Origin: Zymoseptoria tritici IPO323
Lineage: Eukaryota > Ascomycota > Dothideomycetes > Mycosphaerellales > Mycosphaerellaceae
Assembly (NCBI RefSeq): GCF_000219625.1
Contig: NC_018218.1
Coordinates: 3,472,001-3,536,000 of the forward strand
Reading direction: 5' to 3'
DNA: 64,000 nucleotides
A model generated the notes under the pieces. The model saw nothing but the letters and a program-made list of their open reading frames with translations, did not search any database and was not told where the DNA came from. A program made the translations under genes and the position numbers. Positions 1 to 13,507 of this stretch are shown here, piece by piece; positions within the stretch are counted from its first letter, which is position 1; each line of letters starts with the position of its first letter.

Positions 1-1287
1 CCCGTCGTCCATACCAGCGAATCCGCCCGCTTCTTCCACGCTCGGATCAACCAGGAGTCGAAGACGTGGTATCATTCCGACGACACCGCTCCCGCTATTC
101 AGGATCTGCCATGGATCAACTACGTCTACCACGCTGTGACGTCCCTCCTTTCATTCATTTGCAGCCGTGGACTCGCGCCGCATGTCTACTCTTTCGCGGT
201 GTGTTCTCCGCGACTCCTCCACTTGGCGCAACTGGGACATGGGCTAGCCGAAGAGGATCCGCGGTATCGCGTCACGACGGCCTTTTGGCGGGAGGTGTTC
301 GAGGTGCTGGTGCCAAGCAGAGTGGTGGTGTTGGCGCCGCCGGGAGATCTAGCGGTTTGGACGGGGTTGGGAGGGGTTGCGTTGGAGACAACGTGGGTGA
401 GTTTGACATTAATGCTGATGGCTTGAGAGTGGTGCGTTGGAGAGAGTGTTGCTGACCTGGTTATTACTTTTCTGATAGGCGTACACGGACATGGAGTATC
501 ATCTCTTGGAGTTGATGGTGGAAGATGATGACACGGTGGAGGGCGATGGCGGAGATGTGGTTGCTCGAACTGGGGAGGAGTCGTTCGACGAACGCGGCGT
601 GCTGCGGCATAATGGCGCCTACGGATCTGACAAGACAACGATCCTGAGGATGAGACCATGGACGCACTTGAGCCTGAACGTGAGTCTTCCTTTCCTCGAG
701 CTATCAGACACAACACTGACCCCCCACAGGAAGGATCATTCCTCGGCGCCTACGCAACAGGCGAATACATGCAACAAGAGGGGCCTCCCTCTGCCCTTGC
801 CGCCATCTGTGGCCACATATCCCAGGACCCCCATATCCGCAAAAACGTTTCAGGCCCAGACATGCCCTCCCTCCACTCTTTCACCTACACCGCCATCCTT
901 CCCTTCGCGTCTCACTTCCACTTCCACCCTATCCTCCCACACATCACCTCCTTGGACATCAAACTCGCTCCGGACCCAGACTCGGGAATCCTGCATGACC
1001 CCGCGCGGGTGAGCAAAGCAGTGCAGCTAGGAGATTGCTGGCGGGAATTCTTCGCATCGTACGAGAGTATCACCACGCCTTTGCGGACGGCGCAGTTGGG
1101 TGTTTCGGCGGGTAAGGCCAGTGCGCCAACGGTGACAAGGTTCGTGTGTCGGGACGTGTCGATTCCGGGGTTGACGTTGGAGTTGGACGATGAGTTTACG
1201 CCGTTGTGTTTGCCTTGTTGGGCGGAGGTGGAGCCGGGCGTGTTTGAGCGGGTAGCGATGGTGCCGCCGGTGTATCACGAGTGGTAG
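1..1287 (+). CDS. Unrecognised fungal protein, 3' part (5' end outside window)
   Basis: Three exons are visible: 1-396 (open from the first base, frame 1), 479-679 and 730-1287. The introns are bounded by GTGAGT/GATAG and GTGAGT/CACAG, and both joins are phase 0. About 384 residues are present, ending in PPVYHEW. I do not recognise the family. The visible part is a globular mixture with no membrane segment, including a run of aromatic and Cys/His residues in the last third and an acidic stretch (residues DGGD, EE) in exon 2. It could be a conserved ascomycete protein of unknown role. It converges on the WD40 gene on the opposite strand, and an inverted repeat lies in the gap. The splice model is well supported by frame; function is unknown. 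Confidence 0.7.
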
Positions 1288-1623
1288 TTTGGAGGGTGTC
1301 CTTGGATGAGGGTGTACCTTGGTTGAAGCACCAGGTTGGTCGTCCGTTGGAATACCTTGGCACTCACCGAACGGCGCTAGCTCATGTTTCCAATCCGGAT
1401 TGATCAATCGAGATTGGAAGAACATGATCAATCCGGATTGGAAAAACGTGAGCTAGCTCCCGTTTCTGCCGACTGGCGAGTCTTTAGAAAGCGCCGACTG
1501 GGATAATCGTTGAACAGGATTCATGATTGAATTCCTTCTTCAGGGCGAGTCGCGGCCGTTGGCGTCGGCATTCAACTGTGGTCGGAACCGAATAATGGCG
1601 ACCTAGACACAATTTAGCACAAG
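1288..1623. other. Intergenic gap between convergent genes
   Basis: This 336-bp stretch separates two converging genes and so probably holds both 3' UTRs. I see no ORF of interest. Its notable content is a long imperfect inverted repeat at 1376-1457, listed separately. Confidence 0.6.
1376..1457. repeat. Long inverted repeat (foldback)
   Basis: The left arm 1376-1405 (starting GCTAGCTCATG) and the right arm 1426-1457 (ending CGTGAGCTAGC) are reverse complements. They differ at one position and by a 2-nt insertion in the A-tract, and they enclose a 20-bp loop. The inner 17 bp, containing CCAATCCGGATTGATC, match perfectly. As RNA either strand would fold into a roughly 30-bp stem. It lies between two converging 3' ends, so it may act in 3' end formation, or it may be a small foldback element. 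Confidence 0.8.
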
Positions 1624-3654
1624 TCAATGCATTCCAAGAATCGCAACGACTTCCAGACATACCTTCTTATCCGCGGCAAACGAGAGACTCTCGCCATCCG
1701 CACTCCACGCCAAACTCGGCTGCGGCAGCGCACCAATCCCCTCGTCTCCCTCCTGGACATGTCCATTCTCCACACCCCTAGTCTCCGTAACAGGGCGCCA
1801 GGTAATGGCCGCCTCCGTCGCATGCATGACGCCGTTTTTGCGCTTCAACGAACTTGCCTGCCAAATTTGCATGATGTCCGCGTTGCCCACAGCAAGATGC
1901 TCGCCGTTCGGTGACCAGGCTAGAGCGGTTGCGGGACCTTCGCTTAGGGAGAGAGAGGCGACTTCGGCGATGGAGATAATGGATTGGGGGGATCGGATGA
2001 CGCTGTAGATGGTGCATTGGCCGCTTTCGAAGGCGAGGGCTAGTAGGGAAGGTTCCGAGGGAGACTTTGTGTCGGATGATTCGGCCTTTTTTGATGGAGG
2101 CTGAAATGCCACAGCTGTCAATTGGTCTGGGAGCTCGATCTCGGCATCGGATTCCGTCGAAGTTTCGTCCTTTTGCAGTCTTGATGTGAAGACTAACTTT
2201 CCGGCTTCGACCGAGGCGAAAGCGACTACACCGTTCCGTCGGTCTGTCGATAAGTGGCTCCACGAGTGCTCGCCTTCCAGCAGCTGGGTACTTATTGCAA
2301 TCAATCCGCGTGATGCGATGCTGACCGCGGAGACCTCCACATCTTGCTGTAAATTCGAGTCCACCTGGTAGACCATGGAAAGACCGTTTTCGCCACAGAC
2401 TGTAAAGGTATCCTTGCCAGTCCACACAACGTCAGTAATCTGATGCTCCAGCATGCGCCACGCAACAGGCTCTCGAGCCGCGATTGTTTCCTCAACATCG
2501 GATCGAGGTGTCTCCCAGATCTGTACAAGTCCTCGCTTTAAATTCGTCCGCCCGGCCAGTAAGTAATTTCCATCTGGGCTGTAAGATATCGATATCGTCA
2601 TTCCCGTGGGCTCCAAAACCGGCGGTGTAAGCTGAAATGTGGTAATCTGCCCATCTCTACTACGTTCGATAAGTGATAACGATGCTGAAGTTGACTTGTC
2701 GGGAAATGATCGCAATGTGTCAATGGCGAGACTGGCGGCCTCGCCGTCTGGTCGCCATGCACATGCTGTTACTGTCGAGCCTTCCAGTATTGATGGCTCG
2801 TCCACATGTTGTAACTGTCATACTGTGATTAGCATTCGCTGGCGAACGGCGCGTCATCGCGATATCACACTCACCTGTCGTTCGTCCCAATCGGATTCCG
2901 GCAAGTCGTAAAATCTGCAAAGATTCTCTCCAACCGCAAGGAAAGTGTGAACGTCCTTACGAGCCGTGCTAGGATTCCACAGACCCTGCAAAGCATTCGC
3001 ACCCGGCCTGTCTATCGTCCAAGGCATTGTGCTGGTCTTTGTCACCACCTTGGACTCTGTCTGCGTCATGACACTGTCGTATCGCTCCATAGCCTCTGCT
3101 GCTTCTGTCTCGGATAACATAGCTGGAGACGGGACGTCATTATCCTCTTCTCCCTCAGCATCGGCGTCCGCATCCGCAGAAGCGGTATCAACATCCATTG
3201 CGTCGCGGTCGCCATTTACATGGGGTTCATCATCTTCACTCCTCCTCTGCCTCTTCGGTGCGGGGACTGGGAAGTCGTCCATCGCGCGTACGACTGATGG
3301 TCGAGCTTTCCTGCGGCTGCTTGAAGACGGCCTCGAACCCGCACCATTCTCGACCATCCCATCTTGCCTCTCTGTACTATCCCGCGCATCCGCACTCGTC
3401 CATCTGAACTTCCTCTCACTTTTACTCGCACGGGCGCGCAGATTGTCATAATGTAGACCGGCCTGTACCACGGACACCAGCTCGTTGCGCTGCAGGGTAT
3501 GTGCGAATGGCAGACTTTCGGGATCGCGAAATTCGGCGGCGCGATGCCAATCCTTGTGGAAAGCGGTGGCGGCGAGCTCGAAGCCAGATTCTTGGAGGTA
3601 GCGGAAGATCAAGAGGTTCACATGGTCACTGCGGAGAGTGGCCTCGGGTGACAT
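1624..3654 (-). CDS. SIF2: LisH/WD40 protein, Sif2/TBL1-like (Set3 complex subunit)
   Basis: Two exons, 3654-2875 and 2814-1624, are joined in phase 0 across a 60-nt intron (GTGAGT to ACAG), giving 656 residues. Residues 1-40 form a LisH motif (DHVNLLIFRYLQESGFELAATAF). Residues 80-210 are a basic/acidic low-complexity linker, with KRQRR and then an Asp/Ala/Glu run. From about residue 235 to the end are WD40 repeats, with recurring motifs such as VTACAWRPDG, YSPDGNYLLAG and LAWSPNGEHLAVG. LisH followed by WD40 is the architecture of yeast Sif2 and metazoan TBL1/TBL1XR1. These are scaffold subunits of Set3/SMRT-type histone deacetylase complexes in the nucleus. The assignment is by architecture and sequence feel. 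Other LisH-WD40 proteins are less likely because the linker and the position of the repeats fit TBL1. Confidence 0.82.
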
Positions 3655-4331
3655 GGTCGAGTGTAGATTTGGTGGGCTCGGATTGGAGATGTAACGCCGG
3701 GCACAGCATCAACACACGTCGGCAATGCTTGTTGTCGGTGATGTTTTGTTGTCGTAGATGTCCAAGATGTGCTGTACAGTCACAGGAGGATGTGCAATGT
3801 GCTGGAGAGGAAGACGACGGCAATGGCGGAGAGTGTTTCAAGGGAATGGACCTGCGAAAGAGCAAGCGAAGCGAGATGGAAGAGTGGAAGACTTGACGGG
3901 ATCTCGCCTGATTCCTGGGTTCACACTAGCGCAGCGCGGATTCGGGTGGCTTCCTGGTGCGTGTGATGACAACTTTGAAGGGCTGATGATCAGATCTTGG
4001 TGAGAGACGTTGTTTCTGCTGGTGTTGATCTACGGTATGTGCATGTGCATTCAACAGACGATCTCGCAGGCAGAGACATGTCCAGTCTTGTTCAATAAAA
4101 TACCAAGGTATTCCCGCGGTACTCATTGTGAGTTGTCCATTTCTCCACCCTCTTCGATATCCGGACACGCAAGGCCGGGCGCATATGCGACCAGGAGCCC
4201 TGTCGTTGACCCCAAACCTTAAGTTCTTTCCGGACCATCGTCACCTGCGGACAGCTGGAGAACAAGATCCGACAGCTGCCAACATACTTCATACCTCTCC
4301 ACCACTCCATCCTCCCCTCTCCTCCCATGCC
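3655..4331. promoter_or_regulatory. Divergent promoter region, SIF2-like / TMEM115-like
   Basis: The 677 bp between two start codons that face away from each other must hold both promoters. The last 90 bp before the right-hand start are CT-rich (CCTCTCCACCACTCC), as is common before fungal starts. I see no further motif I would defend. Confidence 0.45.
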
Positions 4332-5527
4332 ATGCCGCGCATCAATCTCCCACCACTGACCCGCGGCTTGCTCCTCACCATTCTCACCCTCTCGTCCCTC
4401 AACGCCGTATTACGGACAAACAAATGGCGATCCTCCCTCGACTCCATCACCTCCTCCACCACAAACTACCTCTCCAGTCCGCAATGGGCAGTGCCCTACC
4501 TCGTCCTCGTCCCGACCAAGAGCATCATCTACCCCTGGACATTCGTAACGTCGGCTGTCGTCGAAAACAACCTCGTCTCCATGGTCGTCAGCGCGGTCGT
4601 GGTCTTTTTCGGCGGGAGATATCTTGAACGAGCTTGGGGGAGTAAAGAGTTTGGAAAATTCGTGCTGTTCACCAGTTTGATACCTAACATCCTGACATTT
4701 CTCATCTACGCCATCTGGCATGCTGTCACGACATCGCCAGAGTTGTGAGTCTGCCCACACACCCGGTCCACGCGTAGTATACACTCTGACATTCTCTCCC
4801 TCTTCACAGCCCCACCCCAATCAACGGCCTCGTTGCTCTCGAAGCCGGCTTCCTCGTCTCCCTCAAACAGCTCGTCCCCGAACACACCGTCTCCCTCTTC
4901 CGCGGCACCGTGCGCATGCGCATCAAACACTTTCCCGCCGTCTTCGTTCTCTCCAACATCCTCTCCGGTCCACTCCTCGGCACTGACACAGCTCTCTGGC
5001 TCAGTCTCATCGGCTTTTCCTGCTCCTGGACTTTCCTGCGCTTCTTCCGGATATCGGAGATTGCCAGCGCGGCCACGGGAGGGGAGGCCAGTGTGATGAA
5101 GGGCGACGCGAGCGATACATTTGCGTTTGTGGCGTTCTTCCCAGACGCGTTGCATCCTGTTATCGCGCCGATCAGTGATGGGATTTATGGTCTTCTCGTG
5201 CAGCTAAGGCTGTGTACGCCATTCTCGGACGAGGCGATTGAGGCGGGAAATGAGAGTGCGGCGTCGAGGTCAGAGGCGGGATTGCCGGGGATTATGAATA
5301 GTCGGGGAGGATCAGGAGGTGGTGGACGACGGGCAGAAGCGGAGAGAAGACGAGCGCTGGCTTTGAAGGCGTTGGATCAACGATTGAGTGCCGCTGCTGC
5401 TGGGAGGAGTGAGGCTCCTGCGGTTACGACCGTGCAGGCGAGTCTCGCAACGAGTAAGCCGGAAGCGCAAGAGACGGGATCCGTGGAGAAAGACGGGAGC
5501 GAGAAGGAGAAGGAGGCGCAAATCTGA
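4332..5527 (+). CDS. TMEM115/rhomboid-fold Golgi membrane protein (DUF1751)
   Basis: Exons 4332-4744 and 4810-5527 are joined through TT|C (Phe), giving 376 residues. I chose the ATG of MPRINLPPL because it starts the conserved region directly. Several hydrophobic segments follow: residues 8-25, the region around IIYPWTFVTSAVVENN, VVSAVVVFFGG and the FVLFTSLIPNILTFLIYAIW block. After the intron come further segments up to about residue 255. The motif PWTFVTS followed by GRYLERAWGSKEF is characteristic of the TMEM115/DUF1751 family, a rhomboid-fold, protease-dead group acting in the Golgi, including retrograde traffic in animals. The last 120 residues are hydrophilic, with Gly/Arg/Ala-rich and Lys/Glu-rich parts, and should be cytosolic. 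No catalytic Ser-His rhomboid pair is apparent. Confidence 0.8.
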
Positions 5528-6336
5528 TTTTGGCGATTTCGCATGGCAAGCGAGGTGCTTTGGTAAAGTTTCTGGCGCCTATGATACCCCCAGCGGAATG
5601 GAATGATGGTTCTATCTCTCAATCCTTCCAAGAACATTTCGAACATTGAAGCCTCAGCTCCATTAGAGACATTCAGATGTGTCCGATCAACCAGTCTGCA
5701 GAGGCGGAATTTGGTTTATCATGATCGAGATGGAAATGGAAGGGTCTTGGAGAACGTGTTCCGGAGCAACGTGAAGTTGATGTTTGATGTCGGTCCAGTC
5801 TTCAATTGGTAGAAGTGGATCTTGCATCTCGATCTAGCGTCCACCGAACCTGGCGACTGGTACAGCAGAGGAACGATTTCCGTGACGATCCGAGTATATG
5901 CCGGAGTTTCTTGTAGCTCTCTCATCGTGAGTTTCAATGTCGAGCGGGCACAGCAAGCTTGATGCTCATCACGCATCTGAACGGTGAGTTTCACGTCGAT
6001 ACGAGCAAGACTGTCAGATGCAAGAGTACAGAGAACAGGACATGGATGATAGCTTGGCGGGTACTTGATACCAAGAGTTGTACGAAGCGAATGACGTTGT
6101 AAACAGCTTCAACTTGCTTGAAGCCAGCCATTTGCCATTCTCCATCCATCTTTTCCTTGTTTACTCCCTACCGCCACCAATACGGCCCGGCATTGAGACC
6201 ACTTACCCTGTTCTCAGTCCACACGTCGTGTTCAAACTCCAATCTTCATGAGTTCAATCTGAGCGGGAGCCTTTTCCTCTTCACCACCCGACCCTCGTGG
6301 TAGAGCTGCTCAGTGAGAGCACACAACATCGACGAA
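5528..6336. other. Intergenic region, no gene seen
   Basis: This 809-bp stretch holds the 3' UTR of the TMEM115-like gene and the promoter of the Mug190-like gene. The only open frames are short and show no protein character. The final 200 bp are CT-rich (CTTTTCCTCTTCACC), typical of a fungal leader. Confidence 0.5.
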
Positions 6337-9300
6337 ATGTCCGACCCAGCTCAGCCGCACAAGCCTGGCGCCCCATGGAGTGGACAGAACAAGGTAGGAG
6401 GGACGACCCGCCGGCCAGGATGTTCTTAAACATGGCCCACGCTCACACCACTCGACCAGATCCCCACAGTGGGCCAATTCATCAATCGTCTGGATCAGGA
6501 CAAGAAGTCGCGAGACCAGAAAATAGATCAGCAAGTCGGAGGCGACGTCGTTCCGCACAAGAATGAGACGAAGCAGGATCAGGAGGGACAGAAGACGGTG
6601 ACGGATCCGACGACCGGCAAGCAGGTGAGCGGGATTGACATACTTCTTCTATGGTCCGTCCTGACATACCCTCCTCCTTTAGGTCACAATCGAAAACGTC
6701 AACGATGCCTTTGTAGACCGAGCAAAGAATCCCGTCCTCTCCGTCCCGAACGCGAATCTAGGGAAAGACACACCTGTCAAGACAGAAGCAACACAGAGCA
6801 ACCCAGAATACAAGTACAAACAGGACATCACAGCACCGCCCGATCCAGTCGCGGAGGGCACCACCAGCGATGTTCCCATCCACGGTGAGAAGACGAACAT
6901 CTTGTTCCACCCTACACCATCGGTCAGCTATGAAGCGACATTCGCGAGGTTGGAAGAGCGAGGGTTGTGGATGATTGTTGGAGTGTTCTTCGCCATCATC
7001 ATTCTTGGACGGACGTTTGGTGGCAAGTATCTCGGCATCATTCCTCTTGCGGCCTGCGTATCGAGTGGAATTTGGTTATGGATCAAAGAGGTTGTGCGAT
7101 CTGGGAGAGAAGTCGAGTGGTCGTCGGAGAAAGAGCGCGGCAGGACGGCGACTGCGAACCTGCTGCCAGAATCTGTCGAGTGGTGAGTATACTGCAGCAC
7201 TCGAGGCAATAACACAACTGATGATGTACCAGGATGAACACGCTCCTCGGTATTGTCTGGGGTCTTGTCAACCCAGACATGTTCCAAGCAGTGGCCGACA
7301 CTCTCGAAGATGTCATGCAGGCTTCCGTTCCTGGAGTCATTGAGAATGTGAGAGTCGCTGAAATTGACCAAGGCAGCAACCCCATCCGCATTCTCAGCCT
7401 CCGAGCTCTTCCGGACGACCACGTGGAGGACATCAAGAAGGCCGTCCACGAGGAGAACAAGAAGAACAAGGACCCCCAAGAGGCCGCTGCTGACGAAGAG
7501 GGAGGCGACTACTACAATCTTGAAGTATCCTTTGCATACCACGCCGAACCGAGTGGTAAGCGTGCCAGCGAGAAGGCCCGCAACATGCACATGCAGCTTG
7601 TCTTCTACCTTGGTATCAAGGGGCTTTTCGGCGTCCCACTACCAATCTGGGTCGAGCTGCAAAGTCTTGTTGGAACCGTTCGTCTGCGCATGGTAAGTTT
7701 CCGAAGGGCATAAGGCTTGCGGCGTCTGAGACTGTCTTAGTCTACTTCGCCTTGTTGTCTGACCGTCGCTAACCATTAAACAGGCGATGACCCCCCAACC
7801 TCCGTTTCTCAAGACACTCACCTTCACCCTCATGGGCGTTCCTCAAGTCAGCGCCGGCTGCACTCCCATGATCAAAGCAGCGCCCAATATTCTCAACCTG
7901 CCGCTGATCTCTCAATTCGTAAACTACGCGATCGGTGCCGCCGCCGGCATGTACGTGGCTCCAAAGTCGATGTCTCTCGACATGCGCGCTATGCTGCAGG
8001 GAGACGACATCACCAAGGATACACAAGCTCTCGGAATCCTCTGGATCCGCATCCACAAGGCAACCGATCTCAGCAAGCAGGACAGGAAGGGCTCCAAGCA
8101 TGGAGGCAGCGATCCTTACATCACCCTCGCCTTCAGCAAGTATGGCAAGCCGCAATACTGCACGAGGGTCATCACGGACGATCTCAACCCTGTGTGGGAG
8201 GAGACAGCGGGCTTGTTGGTCACGCCGGAACTCATCAAAGCAGACGAGAACCTCAGTGTCGAGTTGTGGGATAGCGACAGGCACTCTGCAGACGACATCG
8301 TTGGAAAGGTGGAACTGAGCATGCAGAAGCTGATCCAGCACCCCGGCAAGATGTACCCACAAGTTTCCAAACTCATGGGCATGGACGAGGGTTCAGAGAT
8401 GCCTGGTGAGCTACATTGGGAAGTCGGCTACTTTGGCAAACCACAGTTCCGTAGTGCTCTCCGCACTGATGGAAAGAACAAGGCTCTGCCGGACGCTCTC
8501 AAGAATGACCCGAAGTTGCAAGACGAGAAGGGTGTCACCAACACCGACACGGACGACGCTGTGAAGACCACACCGCCTGACCCACTCTGGCCAAGTGGTA
8601 TCTGCTCTATCATCATCCATCAGATCGTCAACTTGGAGTTGGAGAACGTCAAGGGTACCACCGGAAGCCGCAACGGACGAGAGTACGAACCAGCCAAGCC
8701 TTATGGCGAGGCGGCTGAAGAGGAGGGTGGAGATCTGCCCAACTCGTACTGCACAATCCTGTTCAACGATGAGCTCGTGTACAAGACCAGAACCAAGGCT
8801 GTCAGCCAGAAGCCAATCTTCAACGCTGGAACCGAGAGACACATCCGTGACTGGCGCAATGCAATCGTTACCGTCACCGTTCGCGACCAGCGACACCGCG
8901 AGCACGATCCAATCCTCGGTGTCGTTCCGCTCAAATTGTCTGACATTCTCGAGACAAGCAGTCAAGTCACCAGATGGTACCCGCTCGATGGCGGTGTCGG
9001 CTTCGGTCGTATCCGTATCTCGCTTCTCTTCCGCTCGGTCGAGACTCGCCTACCACCACAGCAACTGGGCTGGTCCGTCGGTACTTTCATCTTCACCTCC
9101 GAAAGGATTGTCGCCAAAGGCTACAATCACCACGCCAAACTCAAGCTGCGCACAGGCGGTTCGAGTGGTAAGATCTCTCGCTCAGCATGTCACTCCCTTG
9201 AAGGCGGAGAGTCCGGATACTACTGGGACCTCAAGTCTGCTAACGGACACGGCACATCCATCAGCCTGCCGGTCAAGTTCCGCTACCGCTCACCAGTTGT

Positions 9301-10291
9301 GTTCGAGTTCCACGTTGCCAACAAGCGCAAGGCCGATGCATACGCGGTCATCTGGCTGCACCAGCTCATTGACAATGAGGACGCAGAAATGGATGTTCCT
9401 ATCTACCAAACTGCAGGCAGTGCACGCTTGACACAGAACTACATCACCGATGAGGCGCTCGCATCTGGCACCGTTCCTGGACTTGAGGACATCAAGGAAA
9501 TCGGCCGACTGTCCTTCACCGGCCGCTTCAAGGCCGGCATGGACGAGAGCCACGAGCACTTTGTCGCGGACAACAACTCGCGCGAAACGTATGAGACCTG
9601 GGAAGCCTGCCTGGCAGAAGGTGTACGCACCCGCGTGGTGGAGAAGGAGCTCCCTGAGACCATCAAGCAACTCCATGAAGACAGTCTCACCCAAGGCCGC
9701 GACGTGCTGAGTACCGCCTCTGAAGAGGAGAAGGAGAAGTGGCTTTCCAAGGAAGGAATGGACTGGAGCGGAGCCTTTGGCGAAGATCCCGCCGCCTTCG
9801 TTGACAAGAACGGCAAGAAGCGCCGCGAACCAGGTCGTGACCCACCTCTCCAGCCCGGCGAAGATCCAGACCACGATGGCATCACGGTCGAAGGCGAAGA
9901 AGAGGAAGAGGAGGACAGTGACGACAGCGATCTCGGCGTGCAAGATGCTACGTCAGCCTCCTCTCCAACGTCCCGCAAGTCGATTGGCACGATGGAGTCT
10001 GGCTGGACAGCGGGTACGGGGGATACGTACGATACGCAGAACGAGGACCCCACGAAGCAGAATAAGCGGACGGAGGAGAGAAAGCAGCGCGGATTAATGC
10101 AGTGGAAGCCGGCGAGAAATTTGAAGTTTGCGAAGGATCAGACGATCATTGGAGCGAGGAAGATCAAGGGCAAGATGGTTGGTGGACTTGATGGGCGACA
10201 GCCGGGTGTGGTAAGTTTCATTGATTGCTTGTGGGTGATGATGTGAAGTGGTTGCTAACGTTTGATGCAGGAAACTGAGACGGGTCAGTAA
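6337..10291 (+). CDS. Mug190-type SMP/C2-domain lipid-transfer tether
   Basis: Six exons: 6337-6393, 6460-6624, 6683-7182, 7233-7692, 7784-10210 and a 21-nt terminal exon 10271-10291. Together they encode 1209 residues. A hydrophobic hairpin lies around residues 169-215 (GLWMIVGVFFAIIILG, then GIIPLAACVSSGIWLW). It is followed by a synaptotagmin-like mitochondrial lipid-binding (SMP) region, with VNPDMFQAVADTLEDVMQ and later PLISQFVNYAIG. Two C2 domains follow: about 478-600 (LWIRIHKATDLSKQDRKG, SDPYITL, acidic Ca-site residues) and about 660-810 (SYCTILFNDELVYKT). The tail is acidic and Lys-rich. TM hairpin, SMP, C2 is the plan of tricalbins/E-Syts and of the fission-yeast Mug190 family. These sit in the ER and transfer lipid at membrane contacts. 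Length and the extra C-terminal half favour Mug190 over tricalbin. Confidence 0.82.
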
Positions 10292-10965
10292 TGTCTTCCA
10301 AAGGCTGGAGGAATAGGCGACAATCACGACAACAAAAAGCACGACAGTCGCGGCAGAGAACAGGACGGGACGGTCAGGGTTTCCGTACGAGTGACGGCCT
10401 GGCTGGGTGCAGAATGATGATTTTGACTTAGTACTGCATTTGTTGCATTGTATCTACCCGCGAACACTCATCTGCTATCATTCACTGCACTCGACTGTGA
10501 GTGTGCCAGTATTGGCTTGGATGCCCTGTTTCCTGGTCGAAGTAGCGAGCGACTAGTACCTGTACGGCTGTTTTGGCCGTCTTGCTGTTTTTCTATCCTC
10601 AATCCTCCATCCTCCAAGGCTGGCCATTTTGATGACATATCCGGCAGATCCGAAGTGCTTCACCGCATATCTCCGACCTTTCGCTCGCTACAACACCGCT
10701 TCTTCTAGACAACGCACCATCAGTTATCAACGACGCTGATAAATCAATGTCTCCACACTAGTCGGAGCTTCGACTCGTCTCAGTGGAAGGAAGACGTCGA
10801 TTTTACTGGGTCCTACCCTACGATCAGGCGTCCACCGAGATCCGCCCAGCTCCGCAGTATAAGGTATTCTGGCAGTCCCGCCTTGTAGAACTACTACTTC
10901 ATCCGTTTACCACCTGCGTGACCAACTCAGCTTTCTTACATTAACGTCCCAAGACAGTCTCCACC
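10292..10965. other. Intergenic region / promoter of old yellow enzyme
   Basis: These 674 bp hold the 3' UTR of the Mug190-like gene and the promoter of the oxidoreductase. A TATA-like element is listed separately. No coding potential is apparent. Confidence 0.5.
10858..10863 (+). promoter_or_regulatory. Possible TATA element upstream of old yellow enzyme
   Basis: TATAAG lies about 105 bp upstream of the start codon in an otherwise GC-rich stretch. The distance allows a short 5' UTR. It is a single short match, so support is weak, but inducible oxidoreductase genes often have a TATA box. Confidence 0.3.
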
Positions 10966-12191
<1,226 letters not shown>

Positions 12192-12413
12192 AAGGCTGTG
12201 CATTCGAGACCCAGAATCTAGTCGGAGGTTTTGGGAGGACGGAGAAGTGGGAGTCGACTGTGAAGCTGAGAACTGTGAAGCTGAGACTCGGATTCCAGCC
12301 GGGATTTTTCACGAAATCATGAAGAGGTAGACATAGAAGACACGATAGAACGCCATATGACTAACATCCTCAGCGAAGAAAGCAACACACCACCCACTCC
12401 TCATTCCTCCACA

Positions 12414-13068
12414 TCAAGCAGAAGTAATCCAGAAGCTCAAACTCACACCCTCAGCAAAACACCACAGCGCCGGCAAGTCGACCAACACCGTGCGAACCGT
12501 GTGAATGCCCAACCAAGTCTTCATCTCCTCGCGATTGCTCTGCTCAGCGGCCTGATCGGACTGCGTATTGGCCTCGATGATACGCTTCACGGGCTGCGCC
12601 ATGATGGGCAGCGATGCGAGATGTGCGGCCGCCAGCACCGCGCCGGCAATGTACCATTGCGACACATTGGTTGTTTCGAGGGTTGAGTGGTTGCGCAGCC
12701 AGCGAGCGGCAAGAGCGCCGCTGAGAGTGGAGCTCACGGCTAGAGTGGCGATGAGGGCGCGGCCTTGTTTGACCTGGAGTGGGAAGGTCAGTGAGAGGAG
12801 GACTCGACGATCGGTAGAGGAATTTCACCATAGGATGCCAGAAACGTGAGAGCGGCTTGCCGGCAATGGATTCGCCTTTCTCATCTGGAGCGAGGAATGA
12901 GACTGAGAATGGTTGTCAGCTATGCCACGCTCCGGATATGTGATGCTGTCCGATGCTAAACATACGGAAGACTGGGTACTGGTAGAGAGCCAACCCAACC
13001 GTGGCAGCGGAAGTGGCCAAAGGAAGGATCAGAACCAAGTGGCCTCCTTGCGGTTGGAGAGGCGCCAT
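12414..13068 (-). CDS. DUF1772 (anthrone-oxygenase-like) integral membrane protein
   Basis: Three exons, 13068-12966, 12902-12829 and 12773-12414, give 178 residues. The introns have GTATGT/CTCAG and GTGAAA/TCCAG ends and the phases agree. Hydrophobic segments occur near residues 10-28 (HLVLILPLATSAATVGLAL), 63-78, 98-120 (WYIAGAVLAAAHLASLPIMA) and at the C-terminus. The RFWHPMVKQGRALIATLAVSSTLSGALAAR part and four-helix layout resemble DUF1772 proteins, a family that includes anthrone oxygenases of polyketide pathways but also many unassigned membrane proteins. There is no polyketide synthase nearby, so a catalytic role is not claimed. It converges with the old yellow enzyme gene 222 bp away. 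Confidence 0.65.
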
Positions 13069-13507
13069 TGGAAGCTAGCGCGCGCTATAGCTGTAGCGTG
13101 AGTTGAGTAAGTGAGTGCTGTCGAGATGGATCAATCCAGAGAATGCTTTGCGATGCGAGGAGAGGAGAAGAAGCAAGGACGTTCGAACTGCGCCATCCAA
13201 GTATATGTACATCGAGAGCTGCAGCAGCTCCTCATCTGCATTGGTCCAACTGCGTAGATCCGTCTGACTGCTGACCACCACAACCTGGAAGCTCCCCAAA
13301 CGCGGGGTGGACAAGCACATGCGACGCGTTCCGGAGAGTTGCGGCCCGCTGGCACATGTAAAGTCAACATTCTCTTTGCTGGACTCTGTCTATATTGCAC
13401 CGCAATATGTGCTTTCAGTATTCTACACAATACTTTTATGGGTGGTGGTACACTATTCTTCACAAGATGGAGCTCACCTGTTCCAACTCGAGGTCTCTAA
13501 TGCTGTC
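13069..13507. other. Gap between tandem minus-strand genes
   Basis: These 439 bp hold the SEC61 3' UTR and the promoter of the DUF1772-type gene. No ORF or RNA gene is recognised. Confidence 0.45.

Noticed and set aside
6928..7590. 220-codon frame on the minus strand across the Mug190-like exons
   Set aside because: It crosses two introns of a well-supported plus-strand gene and has no recognisable motifs, so it is a shadow frame.
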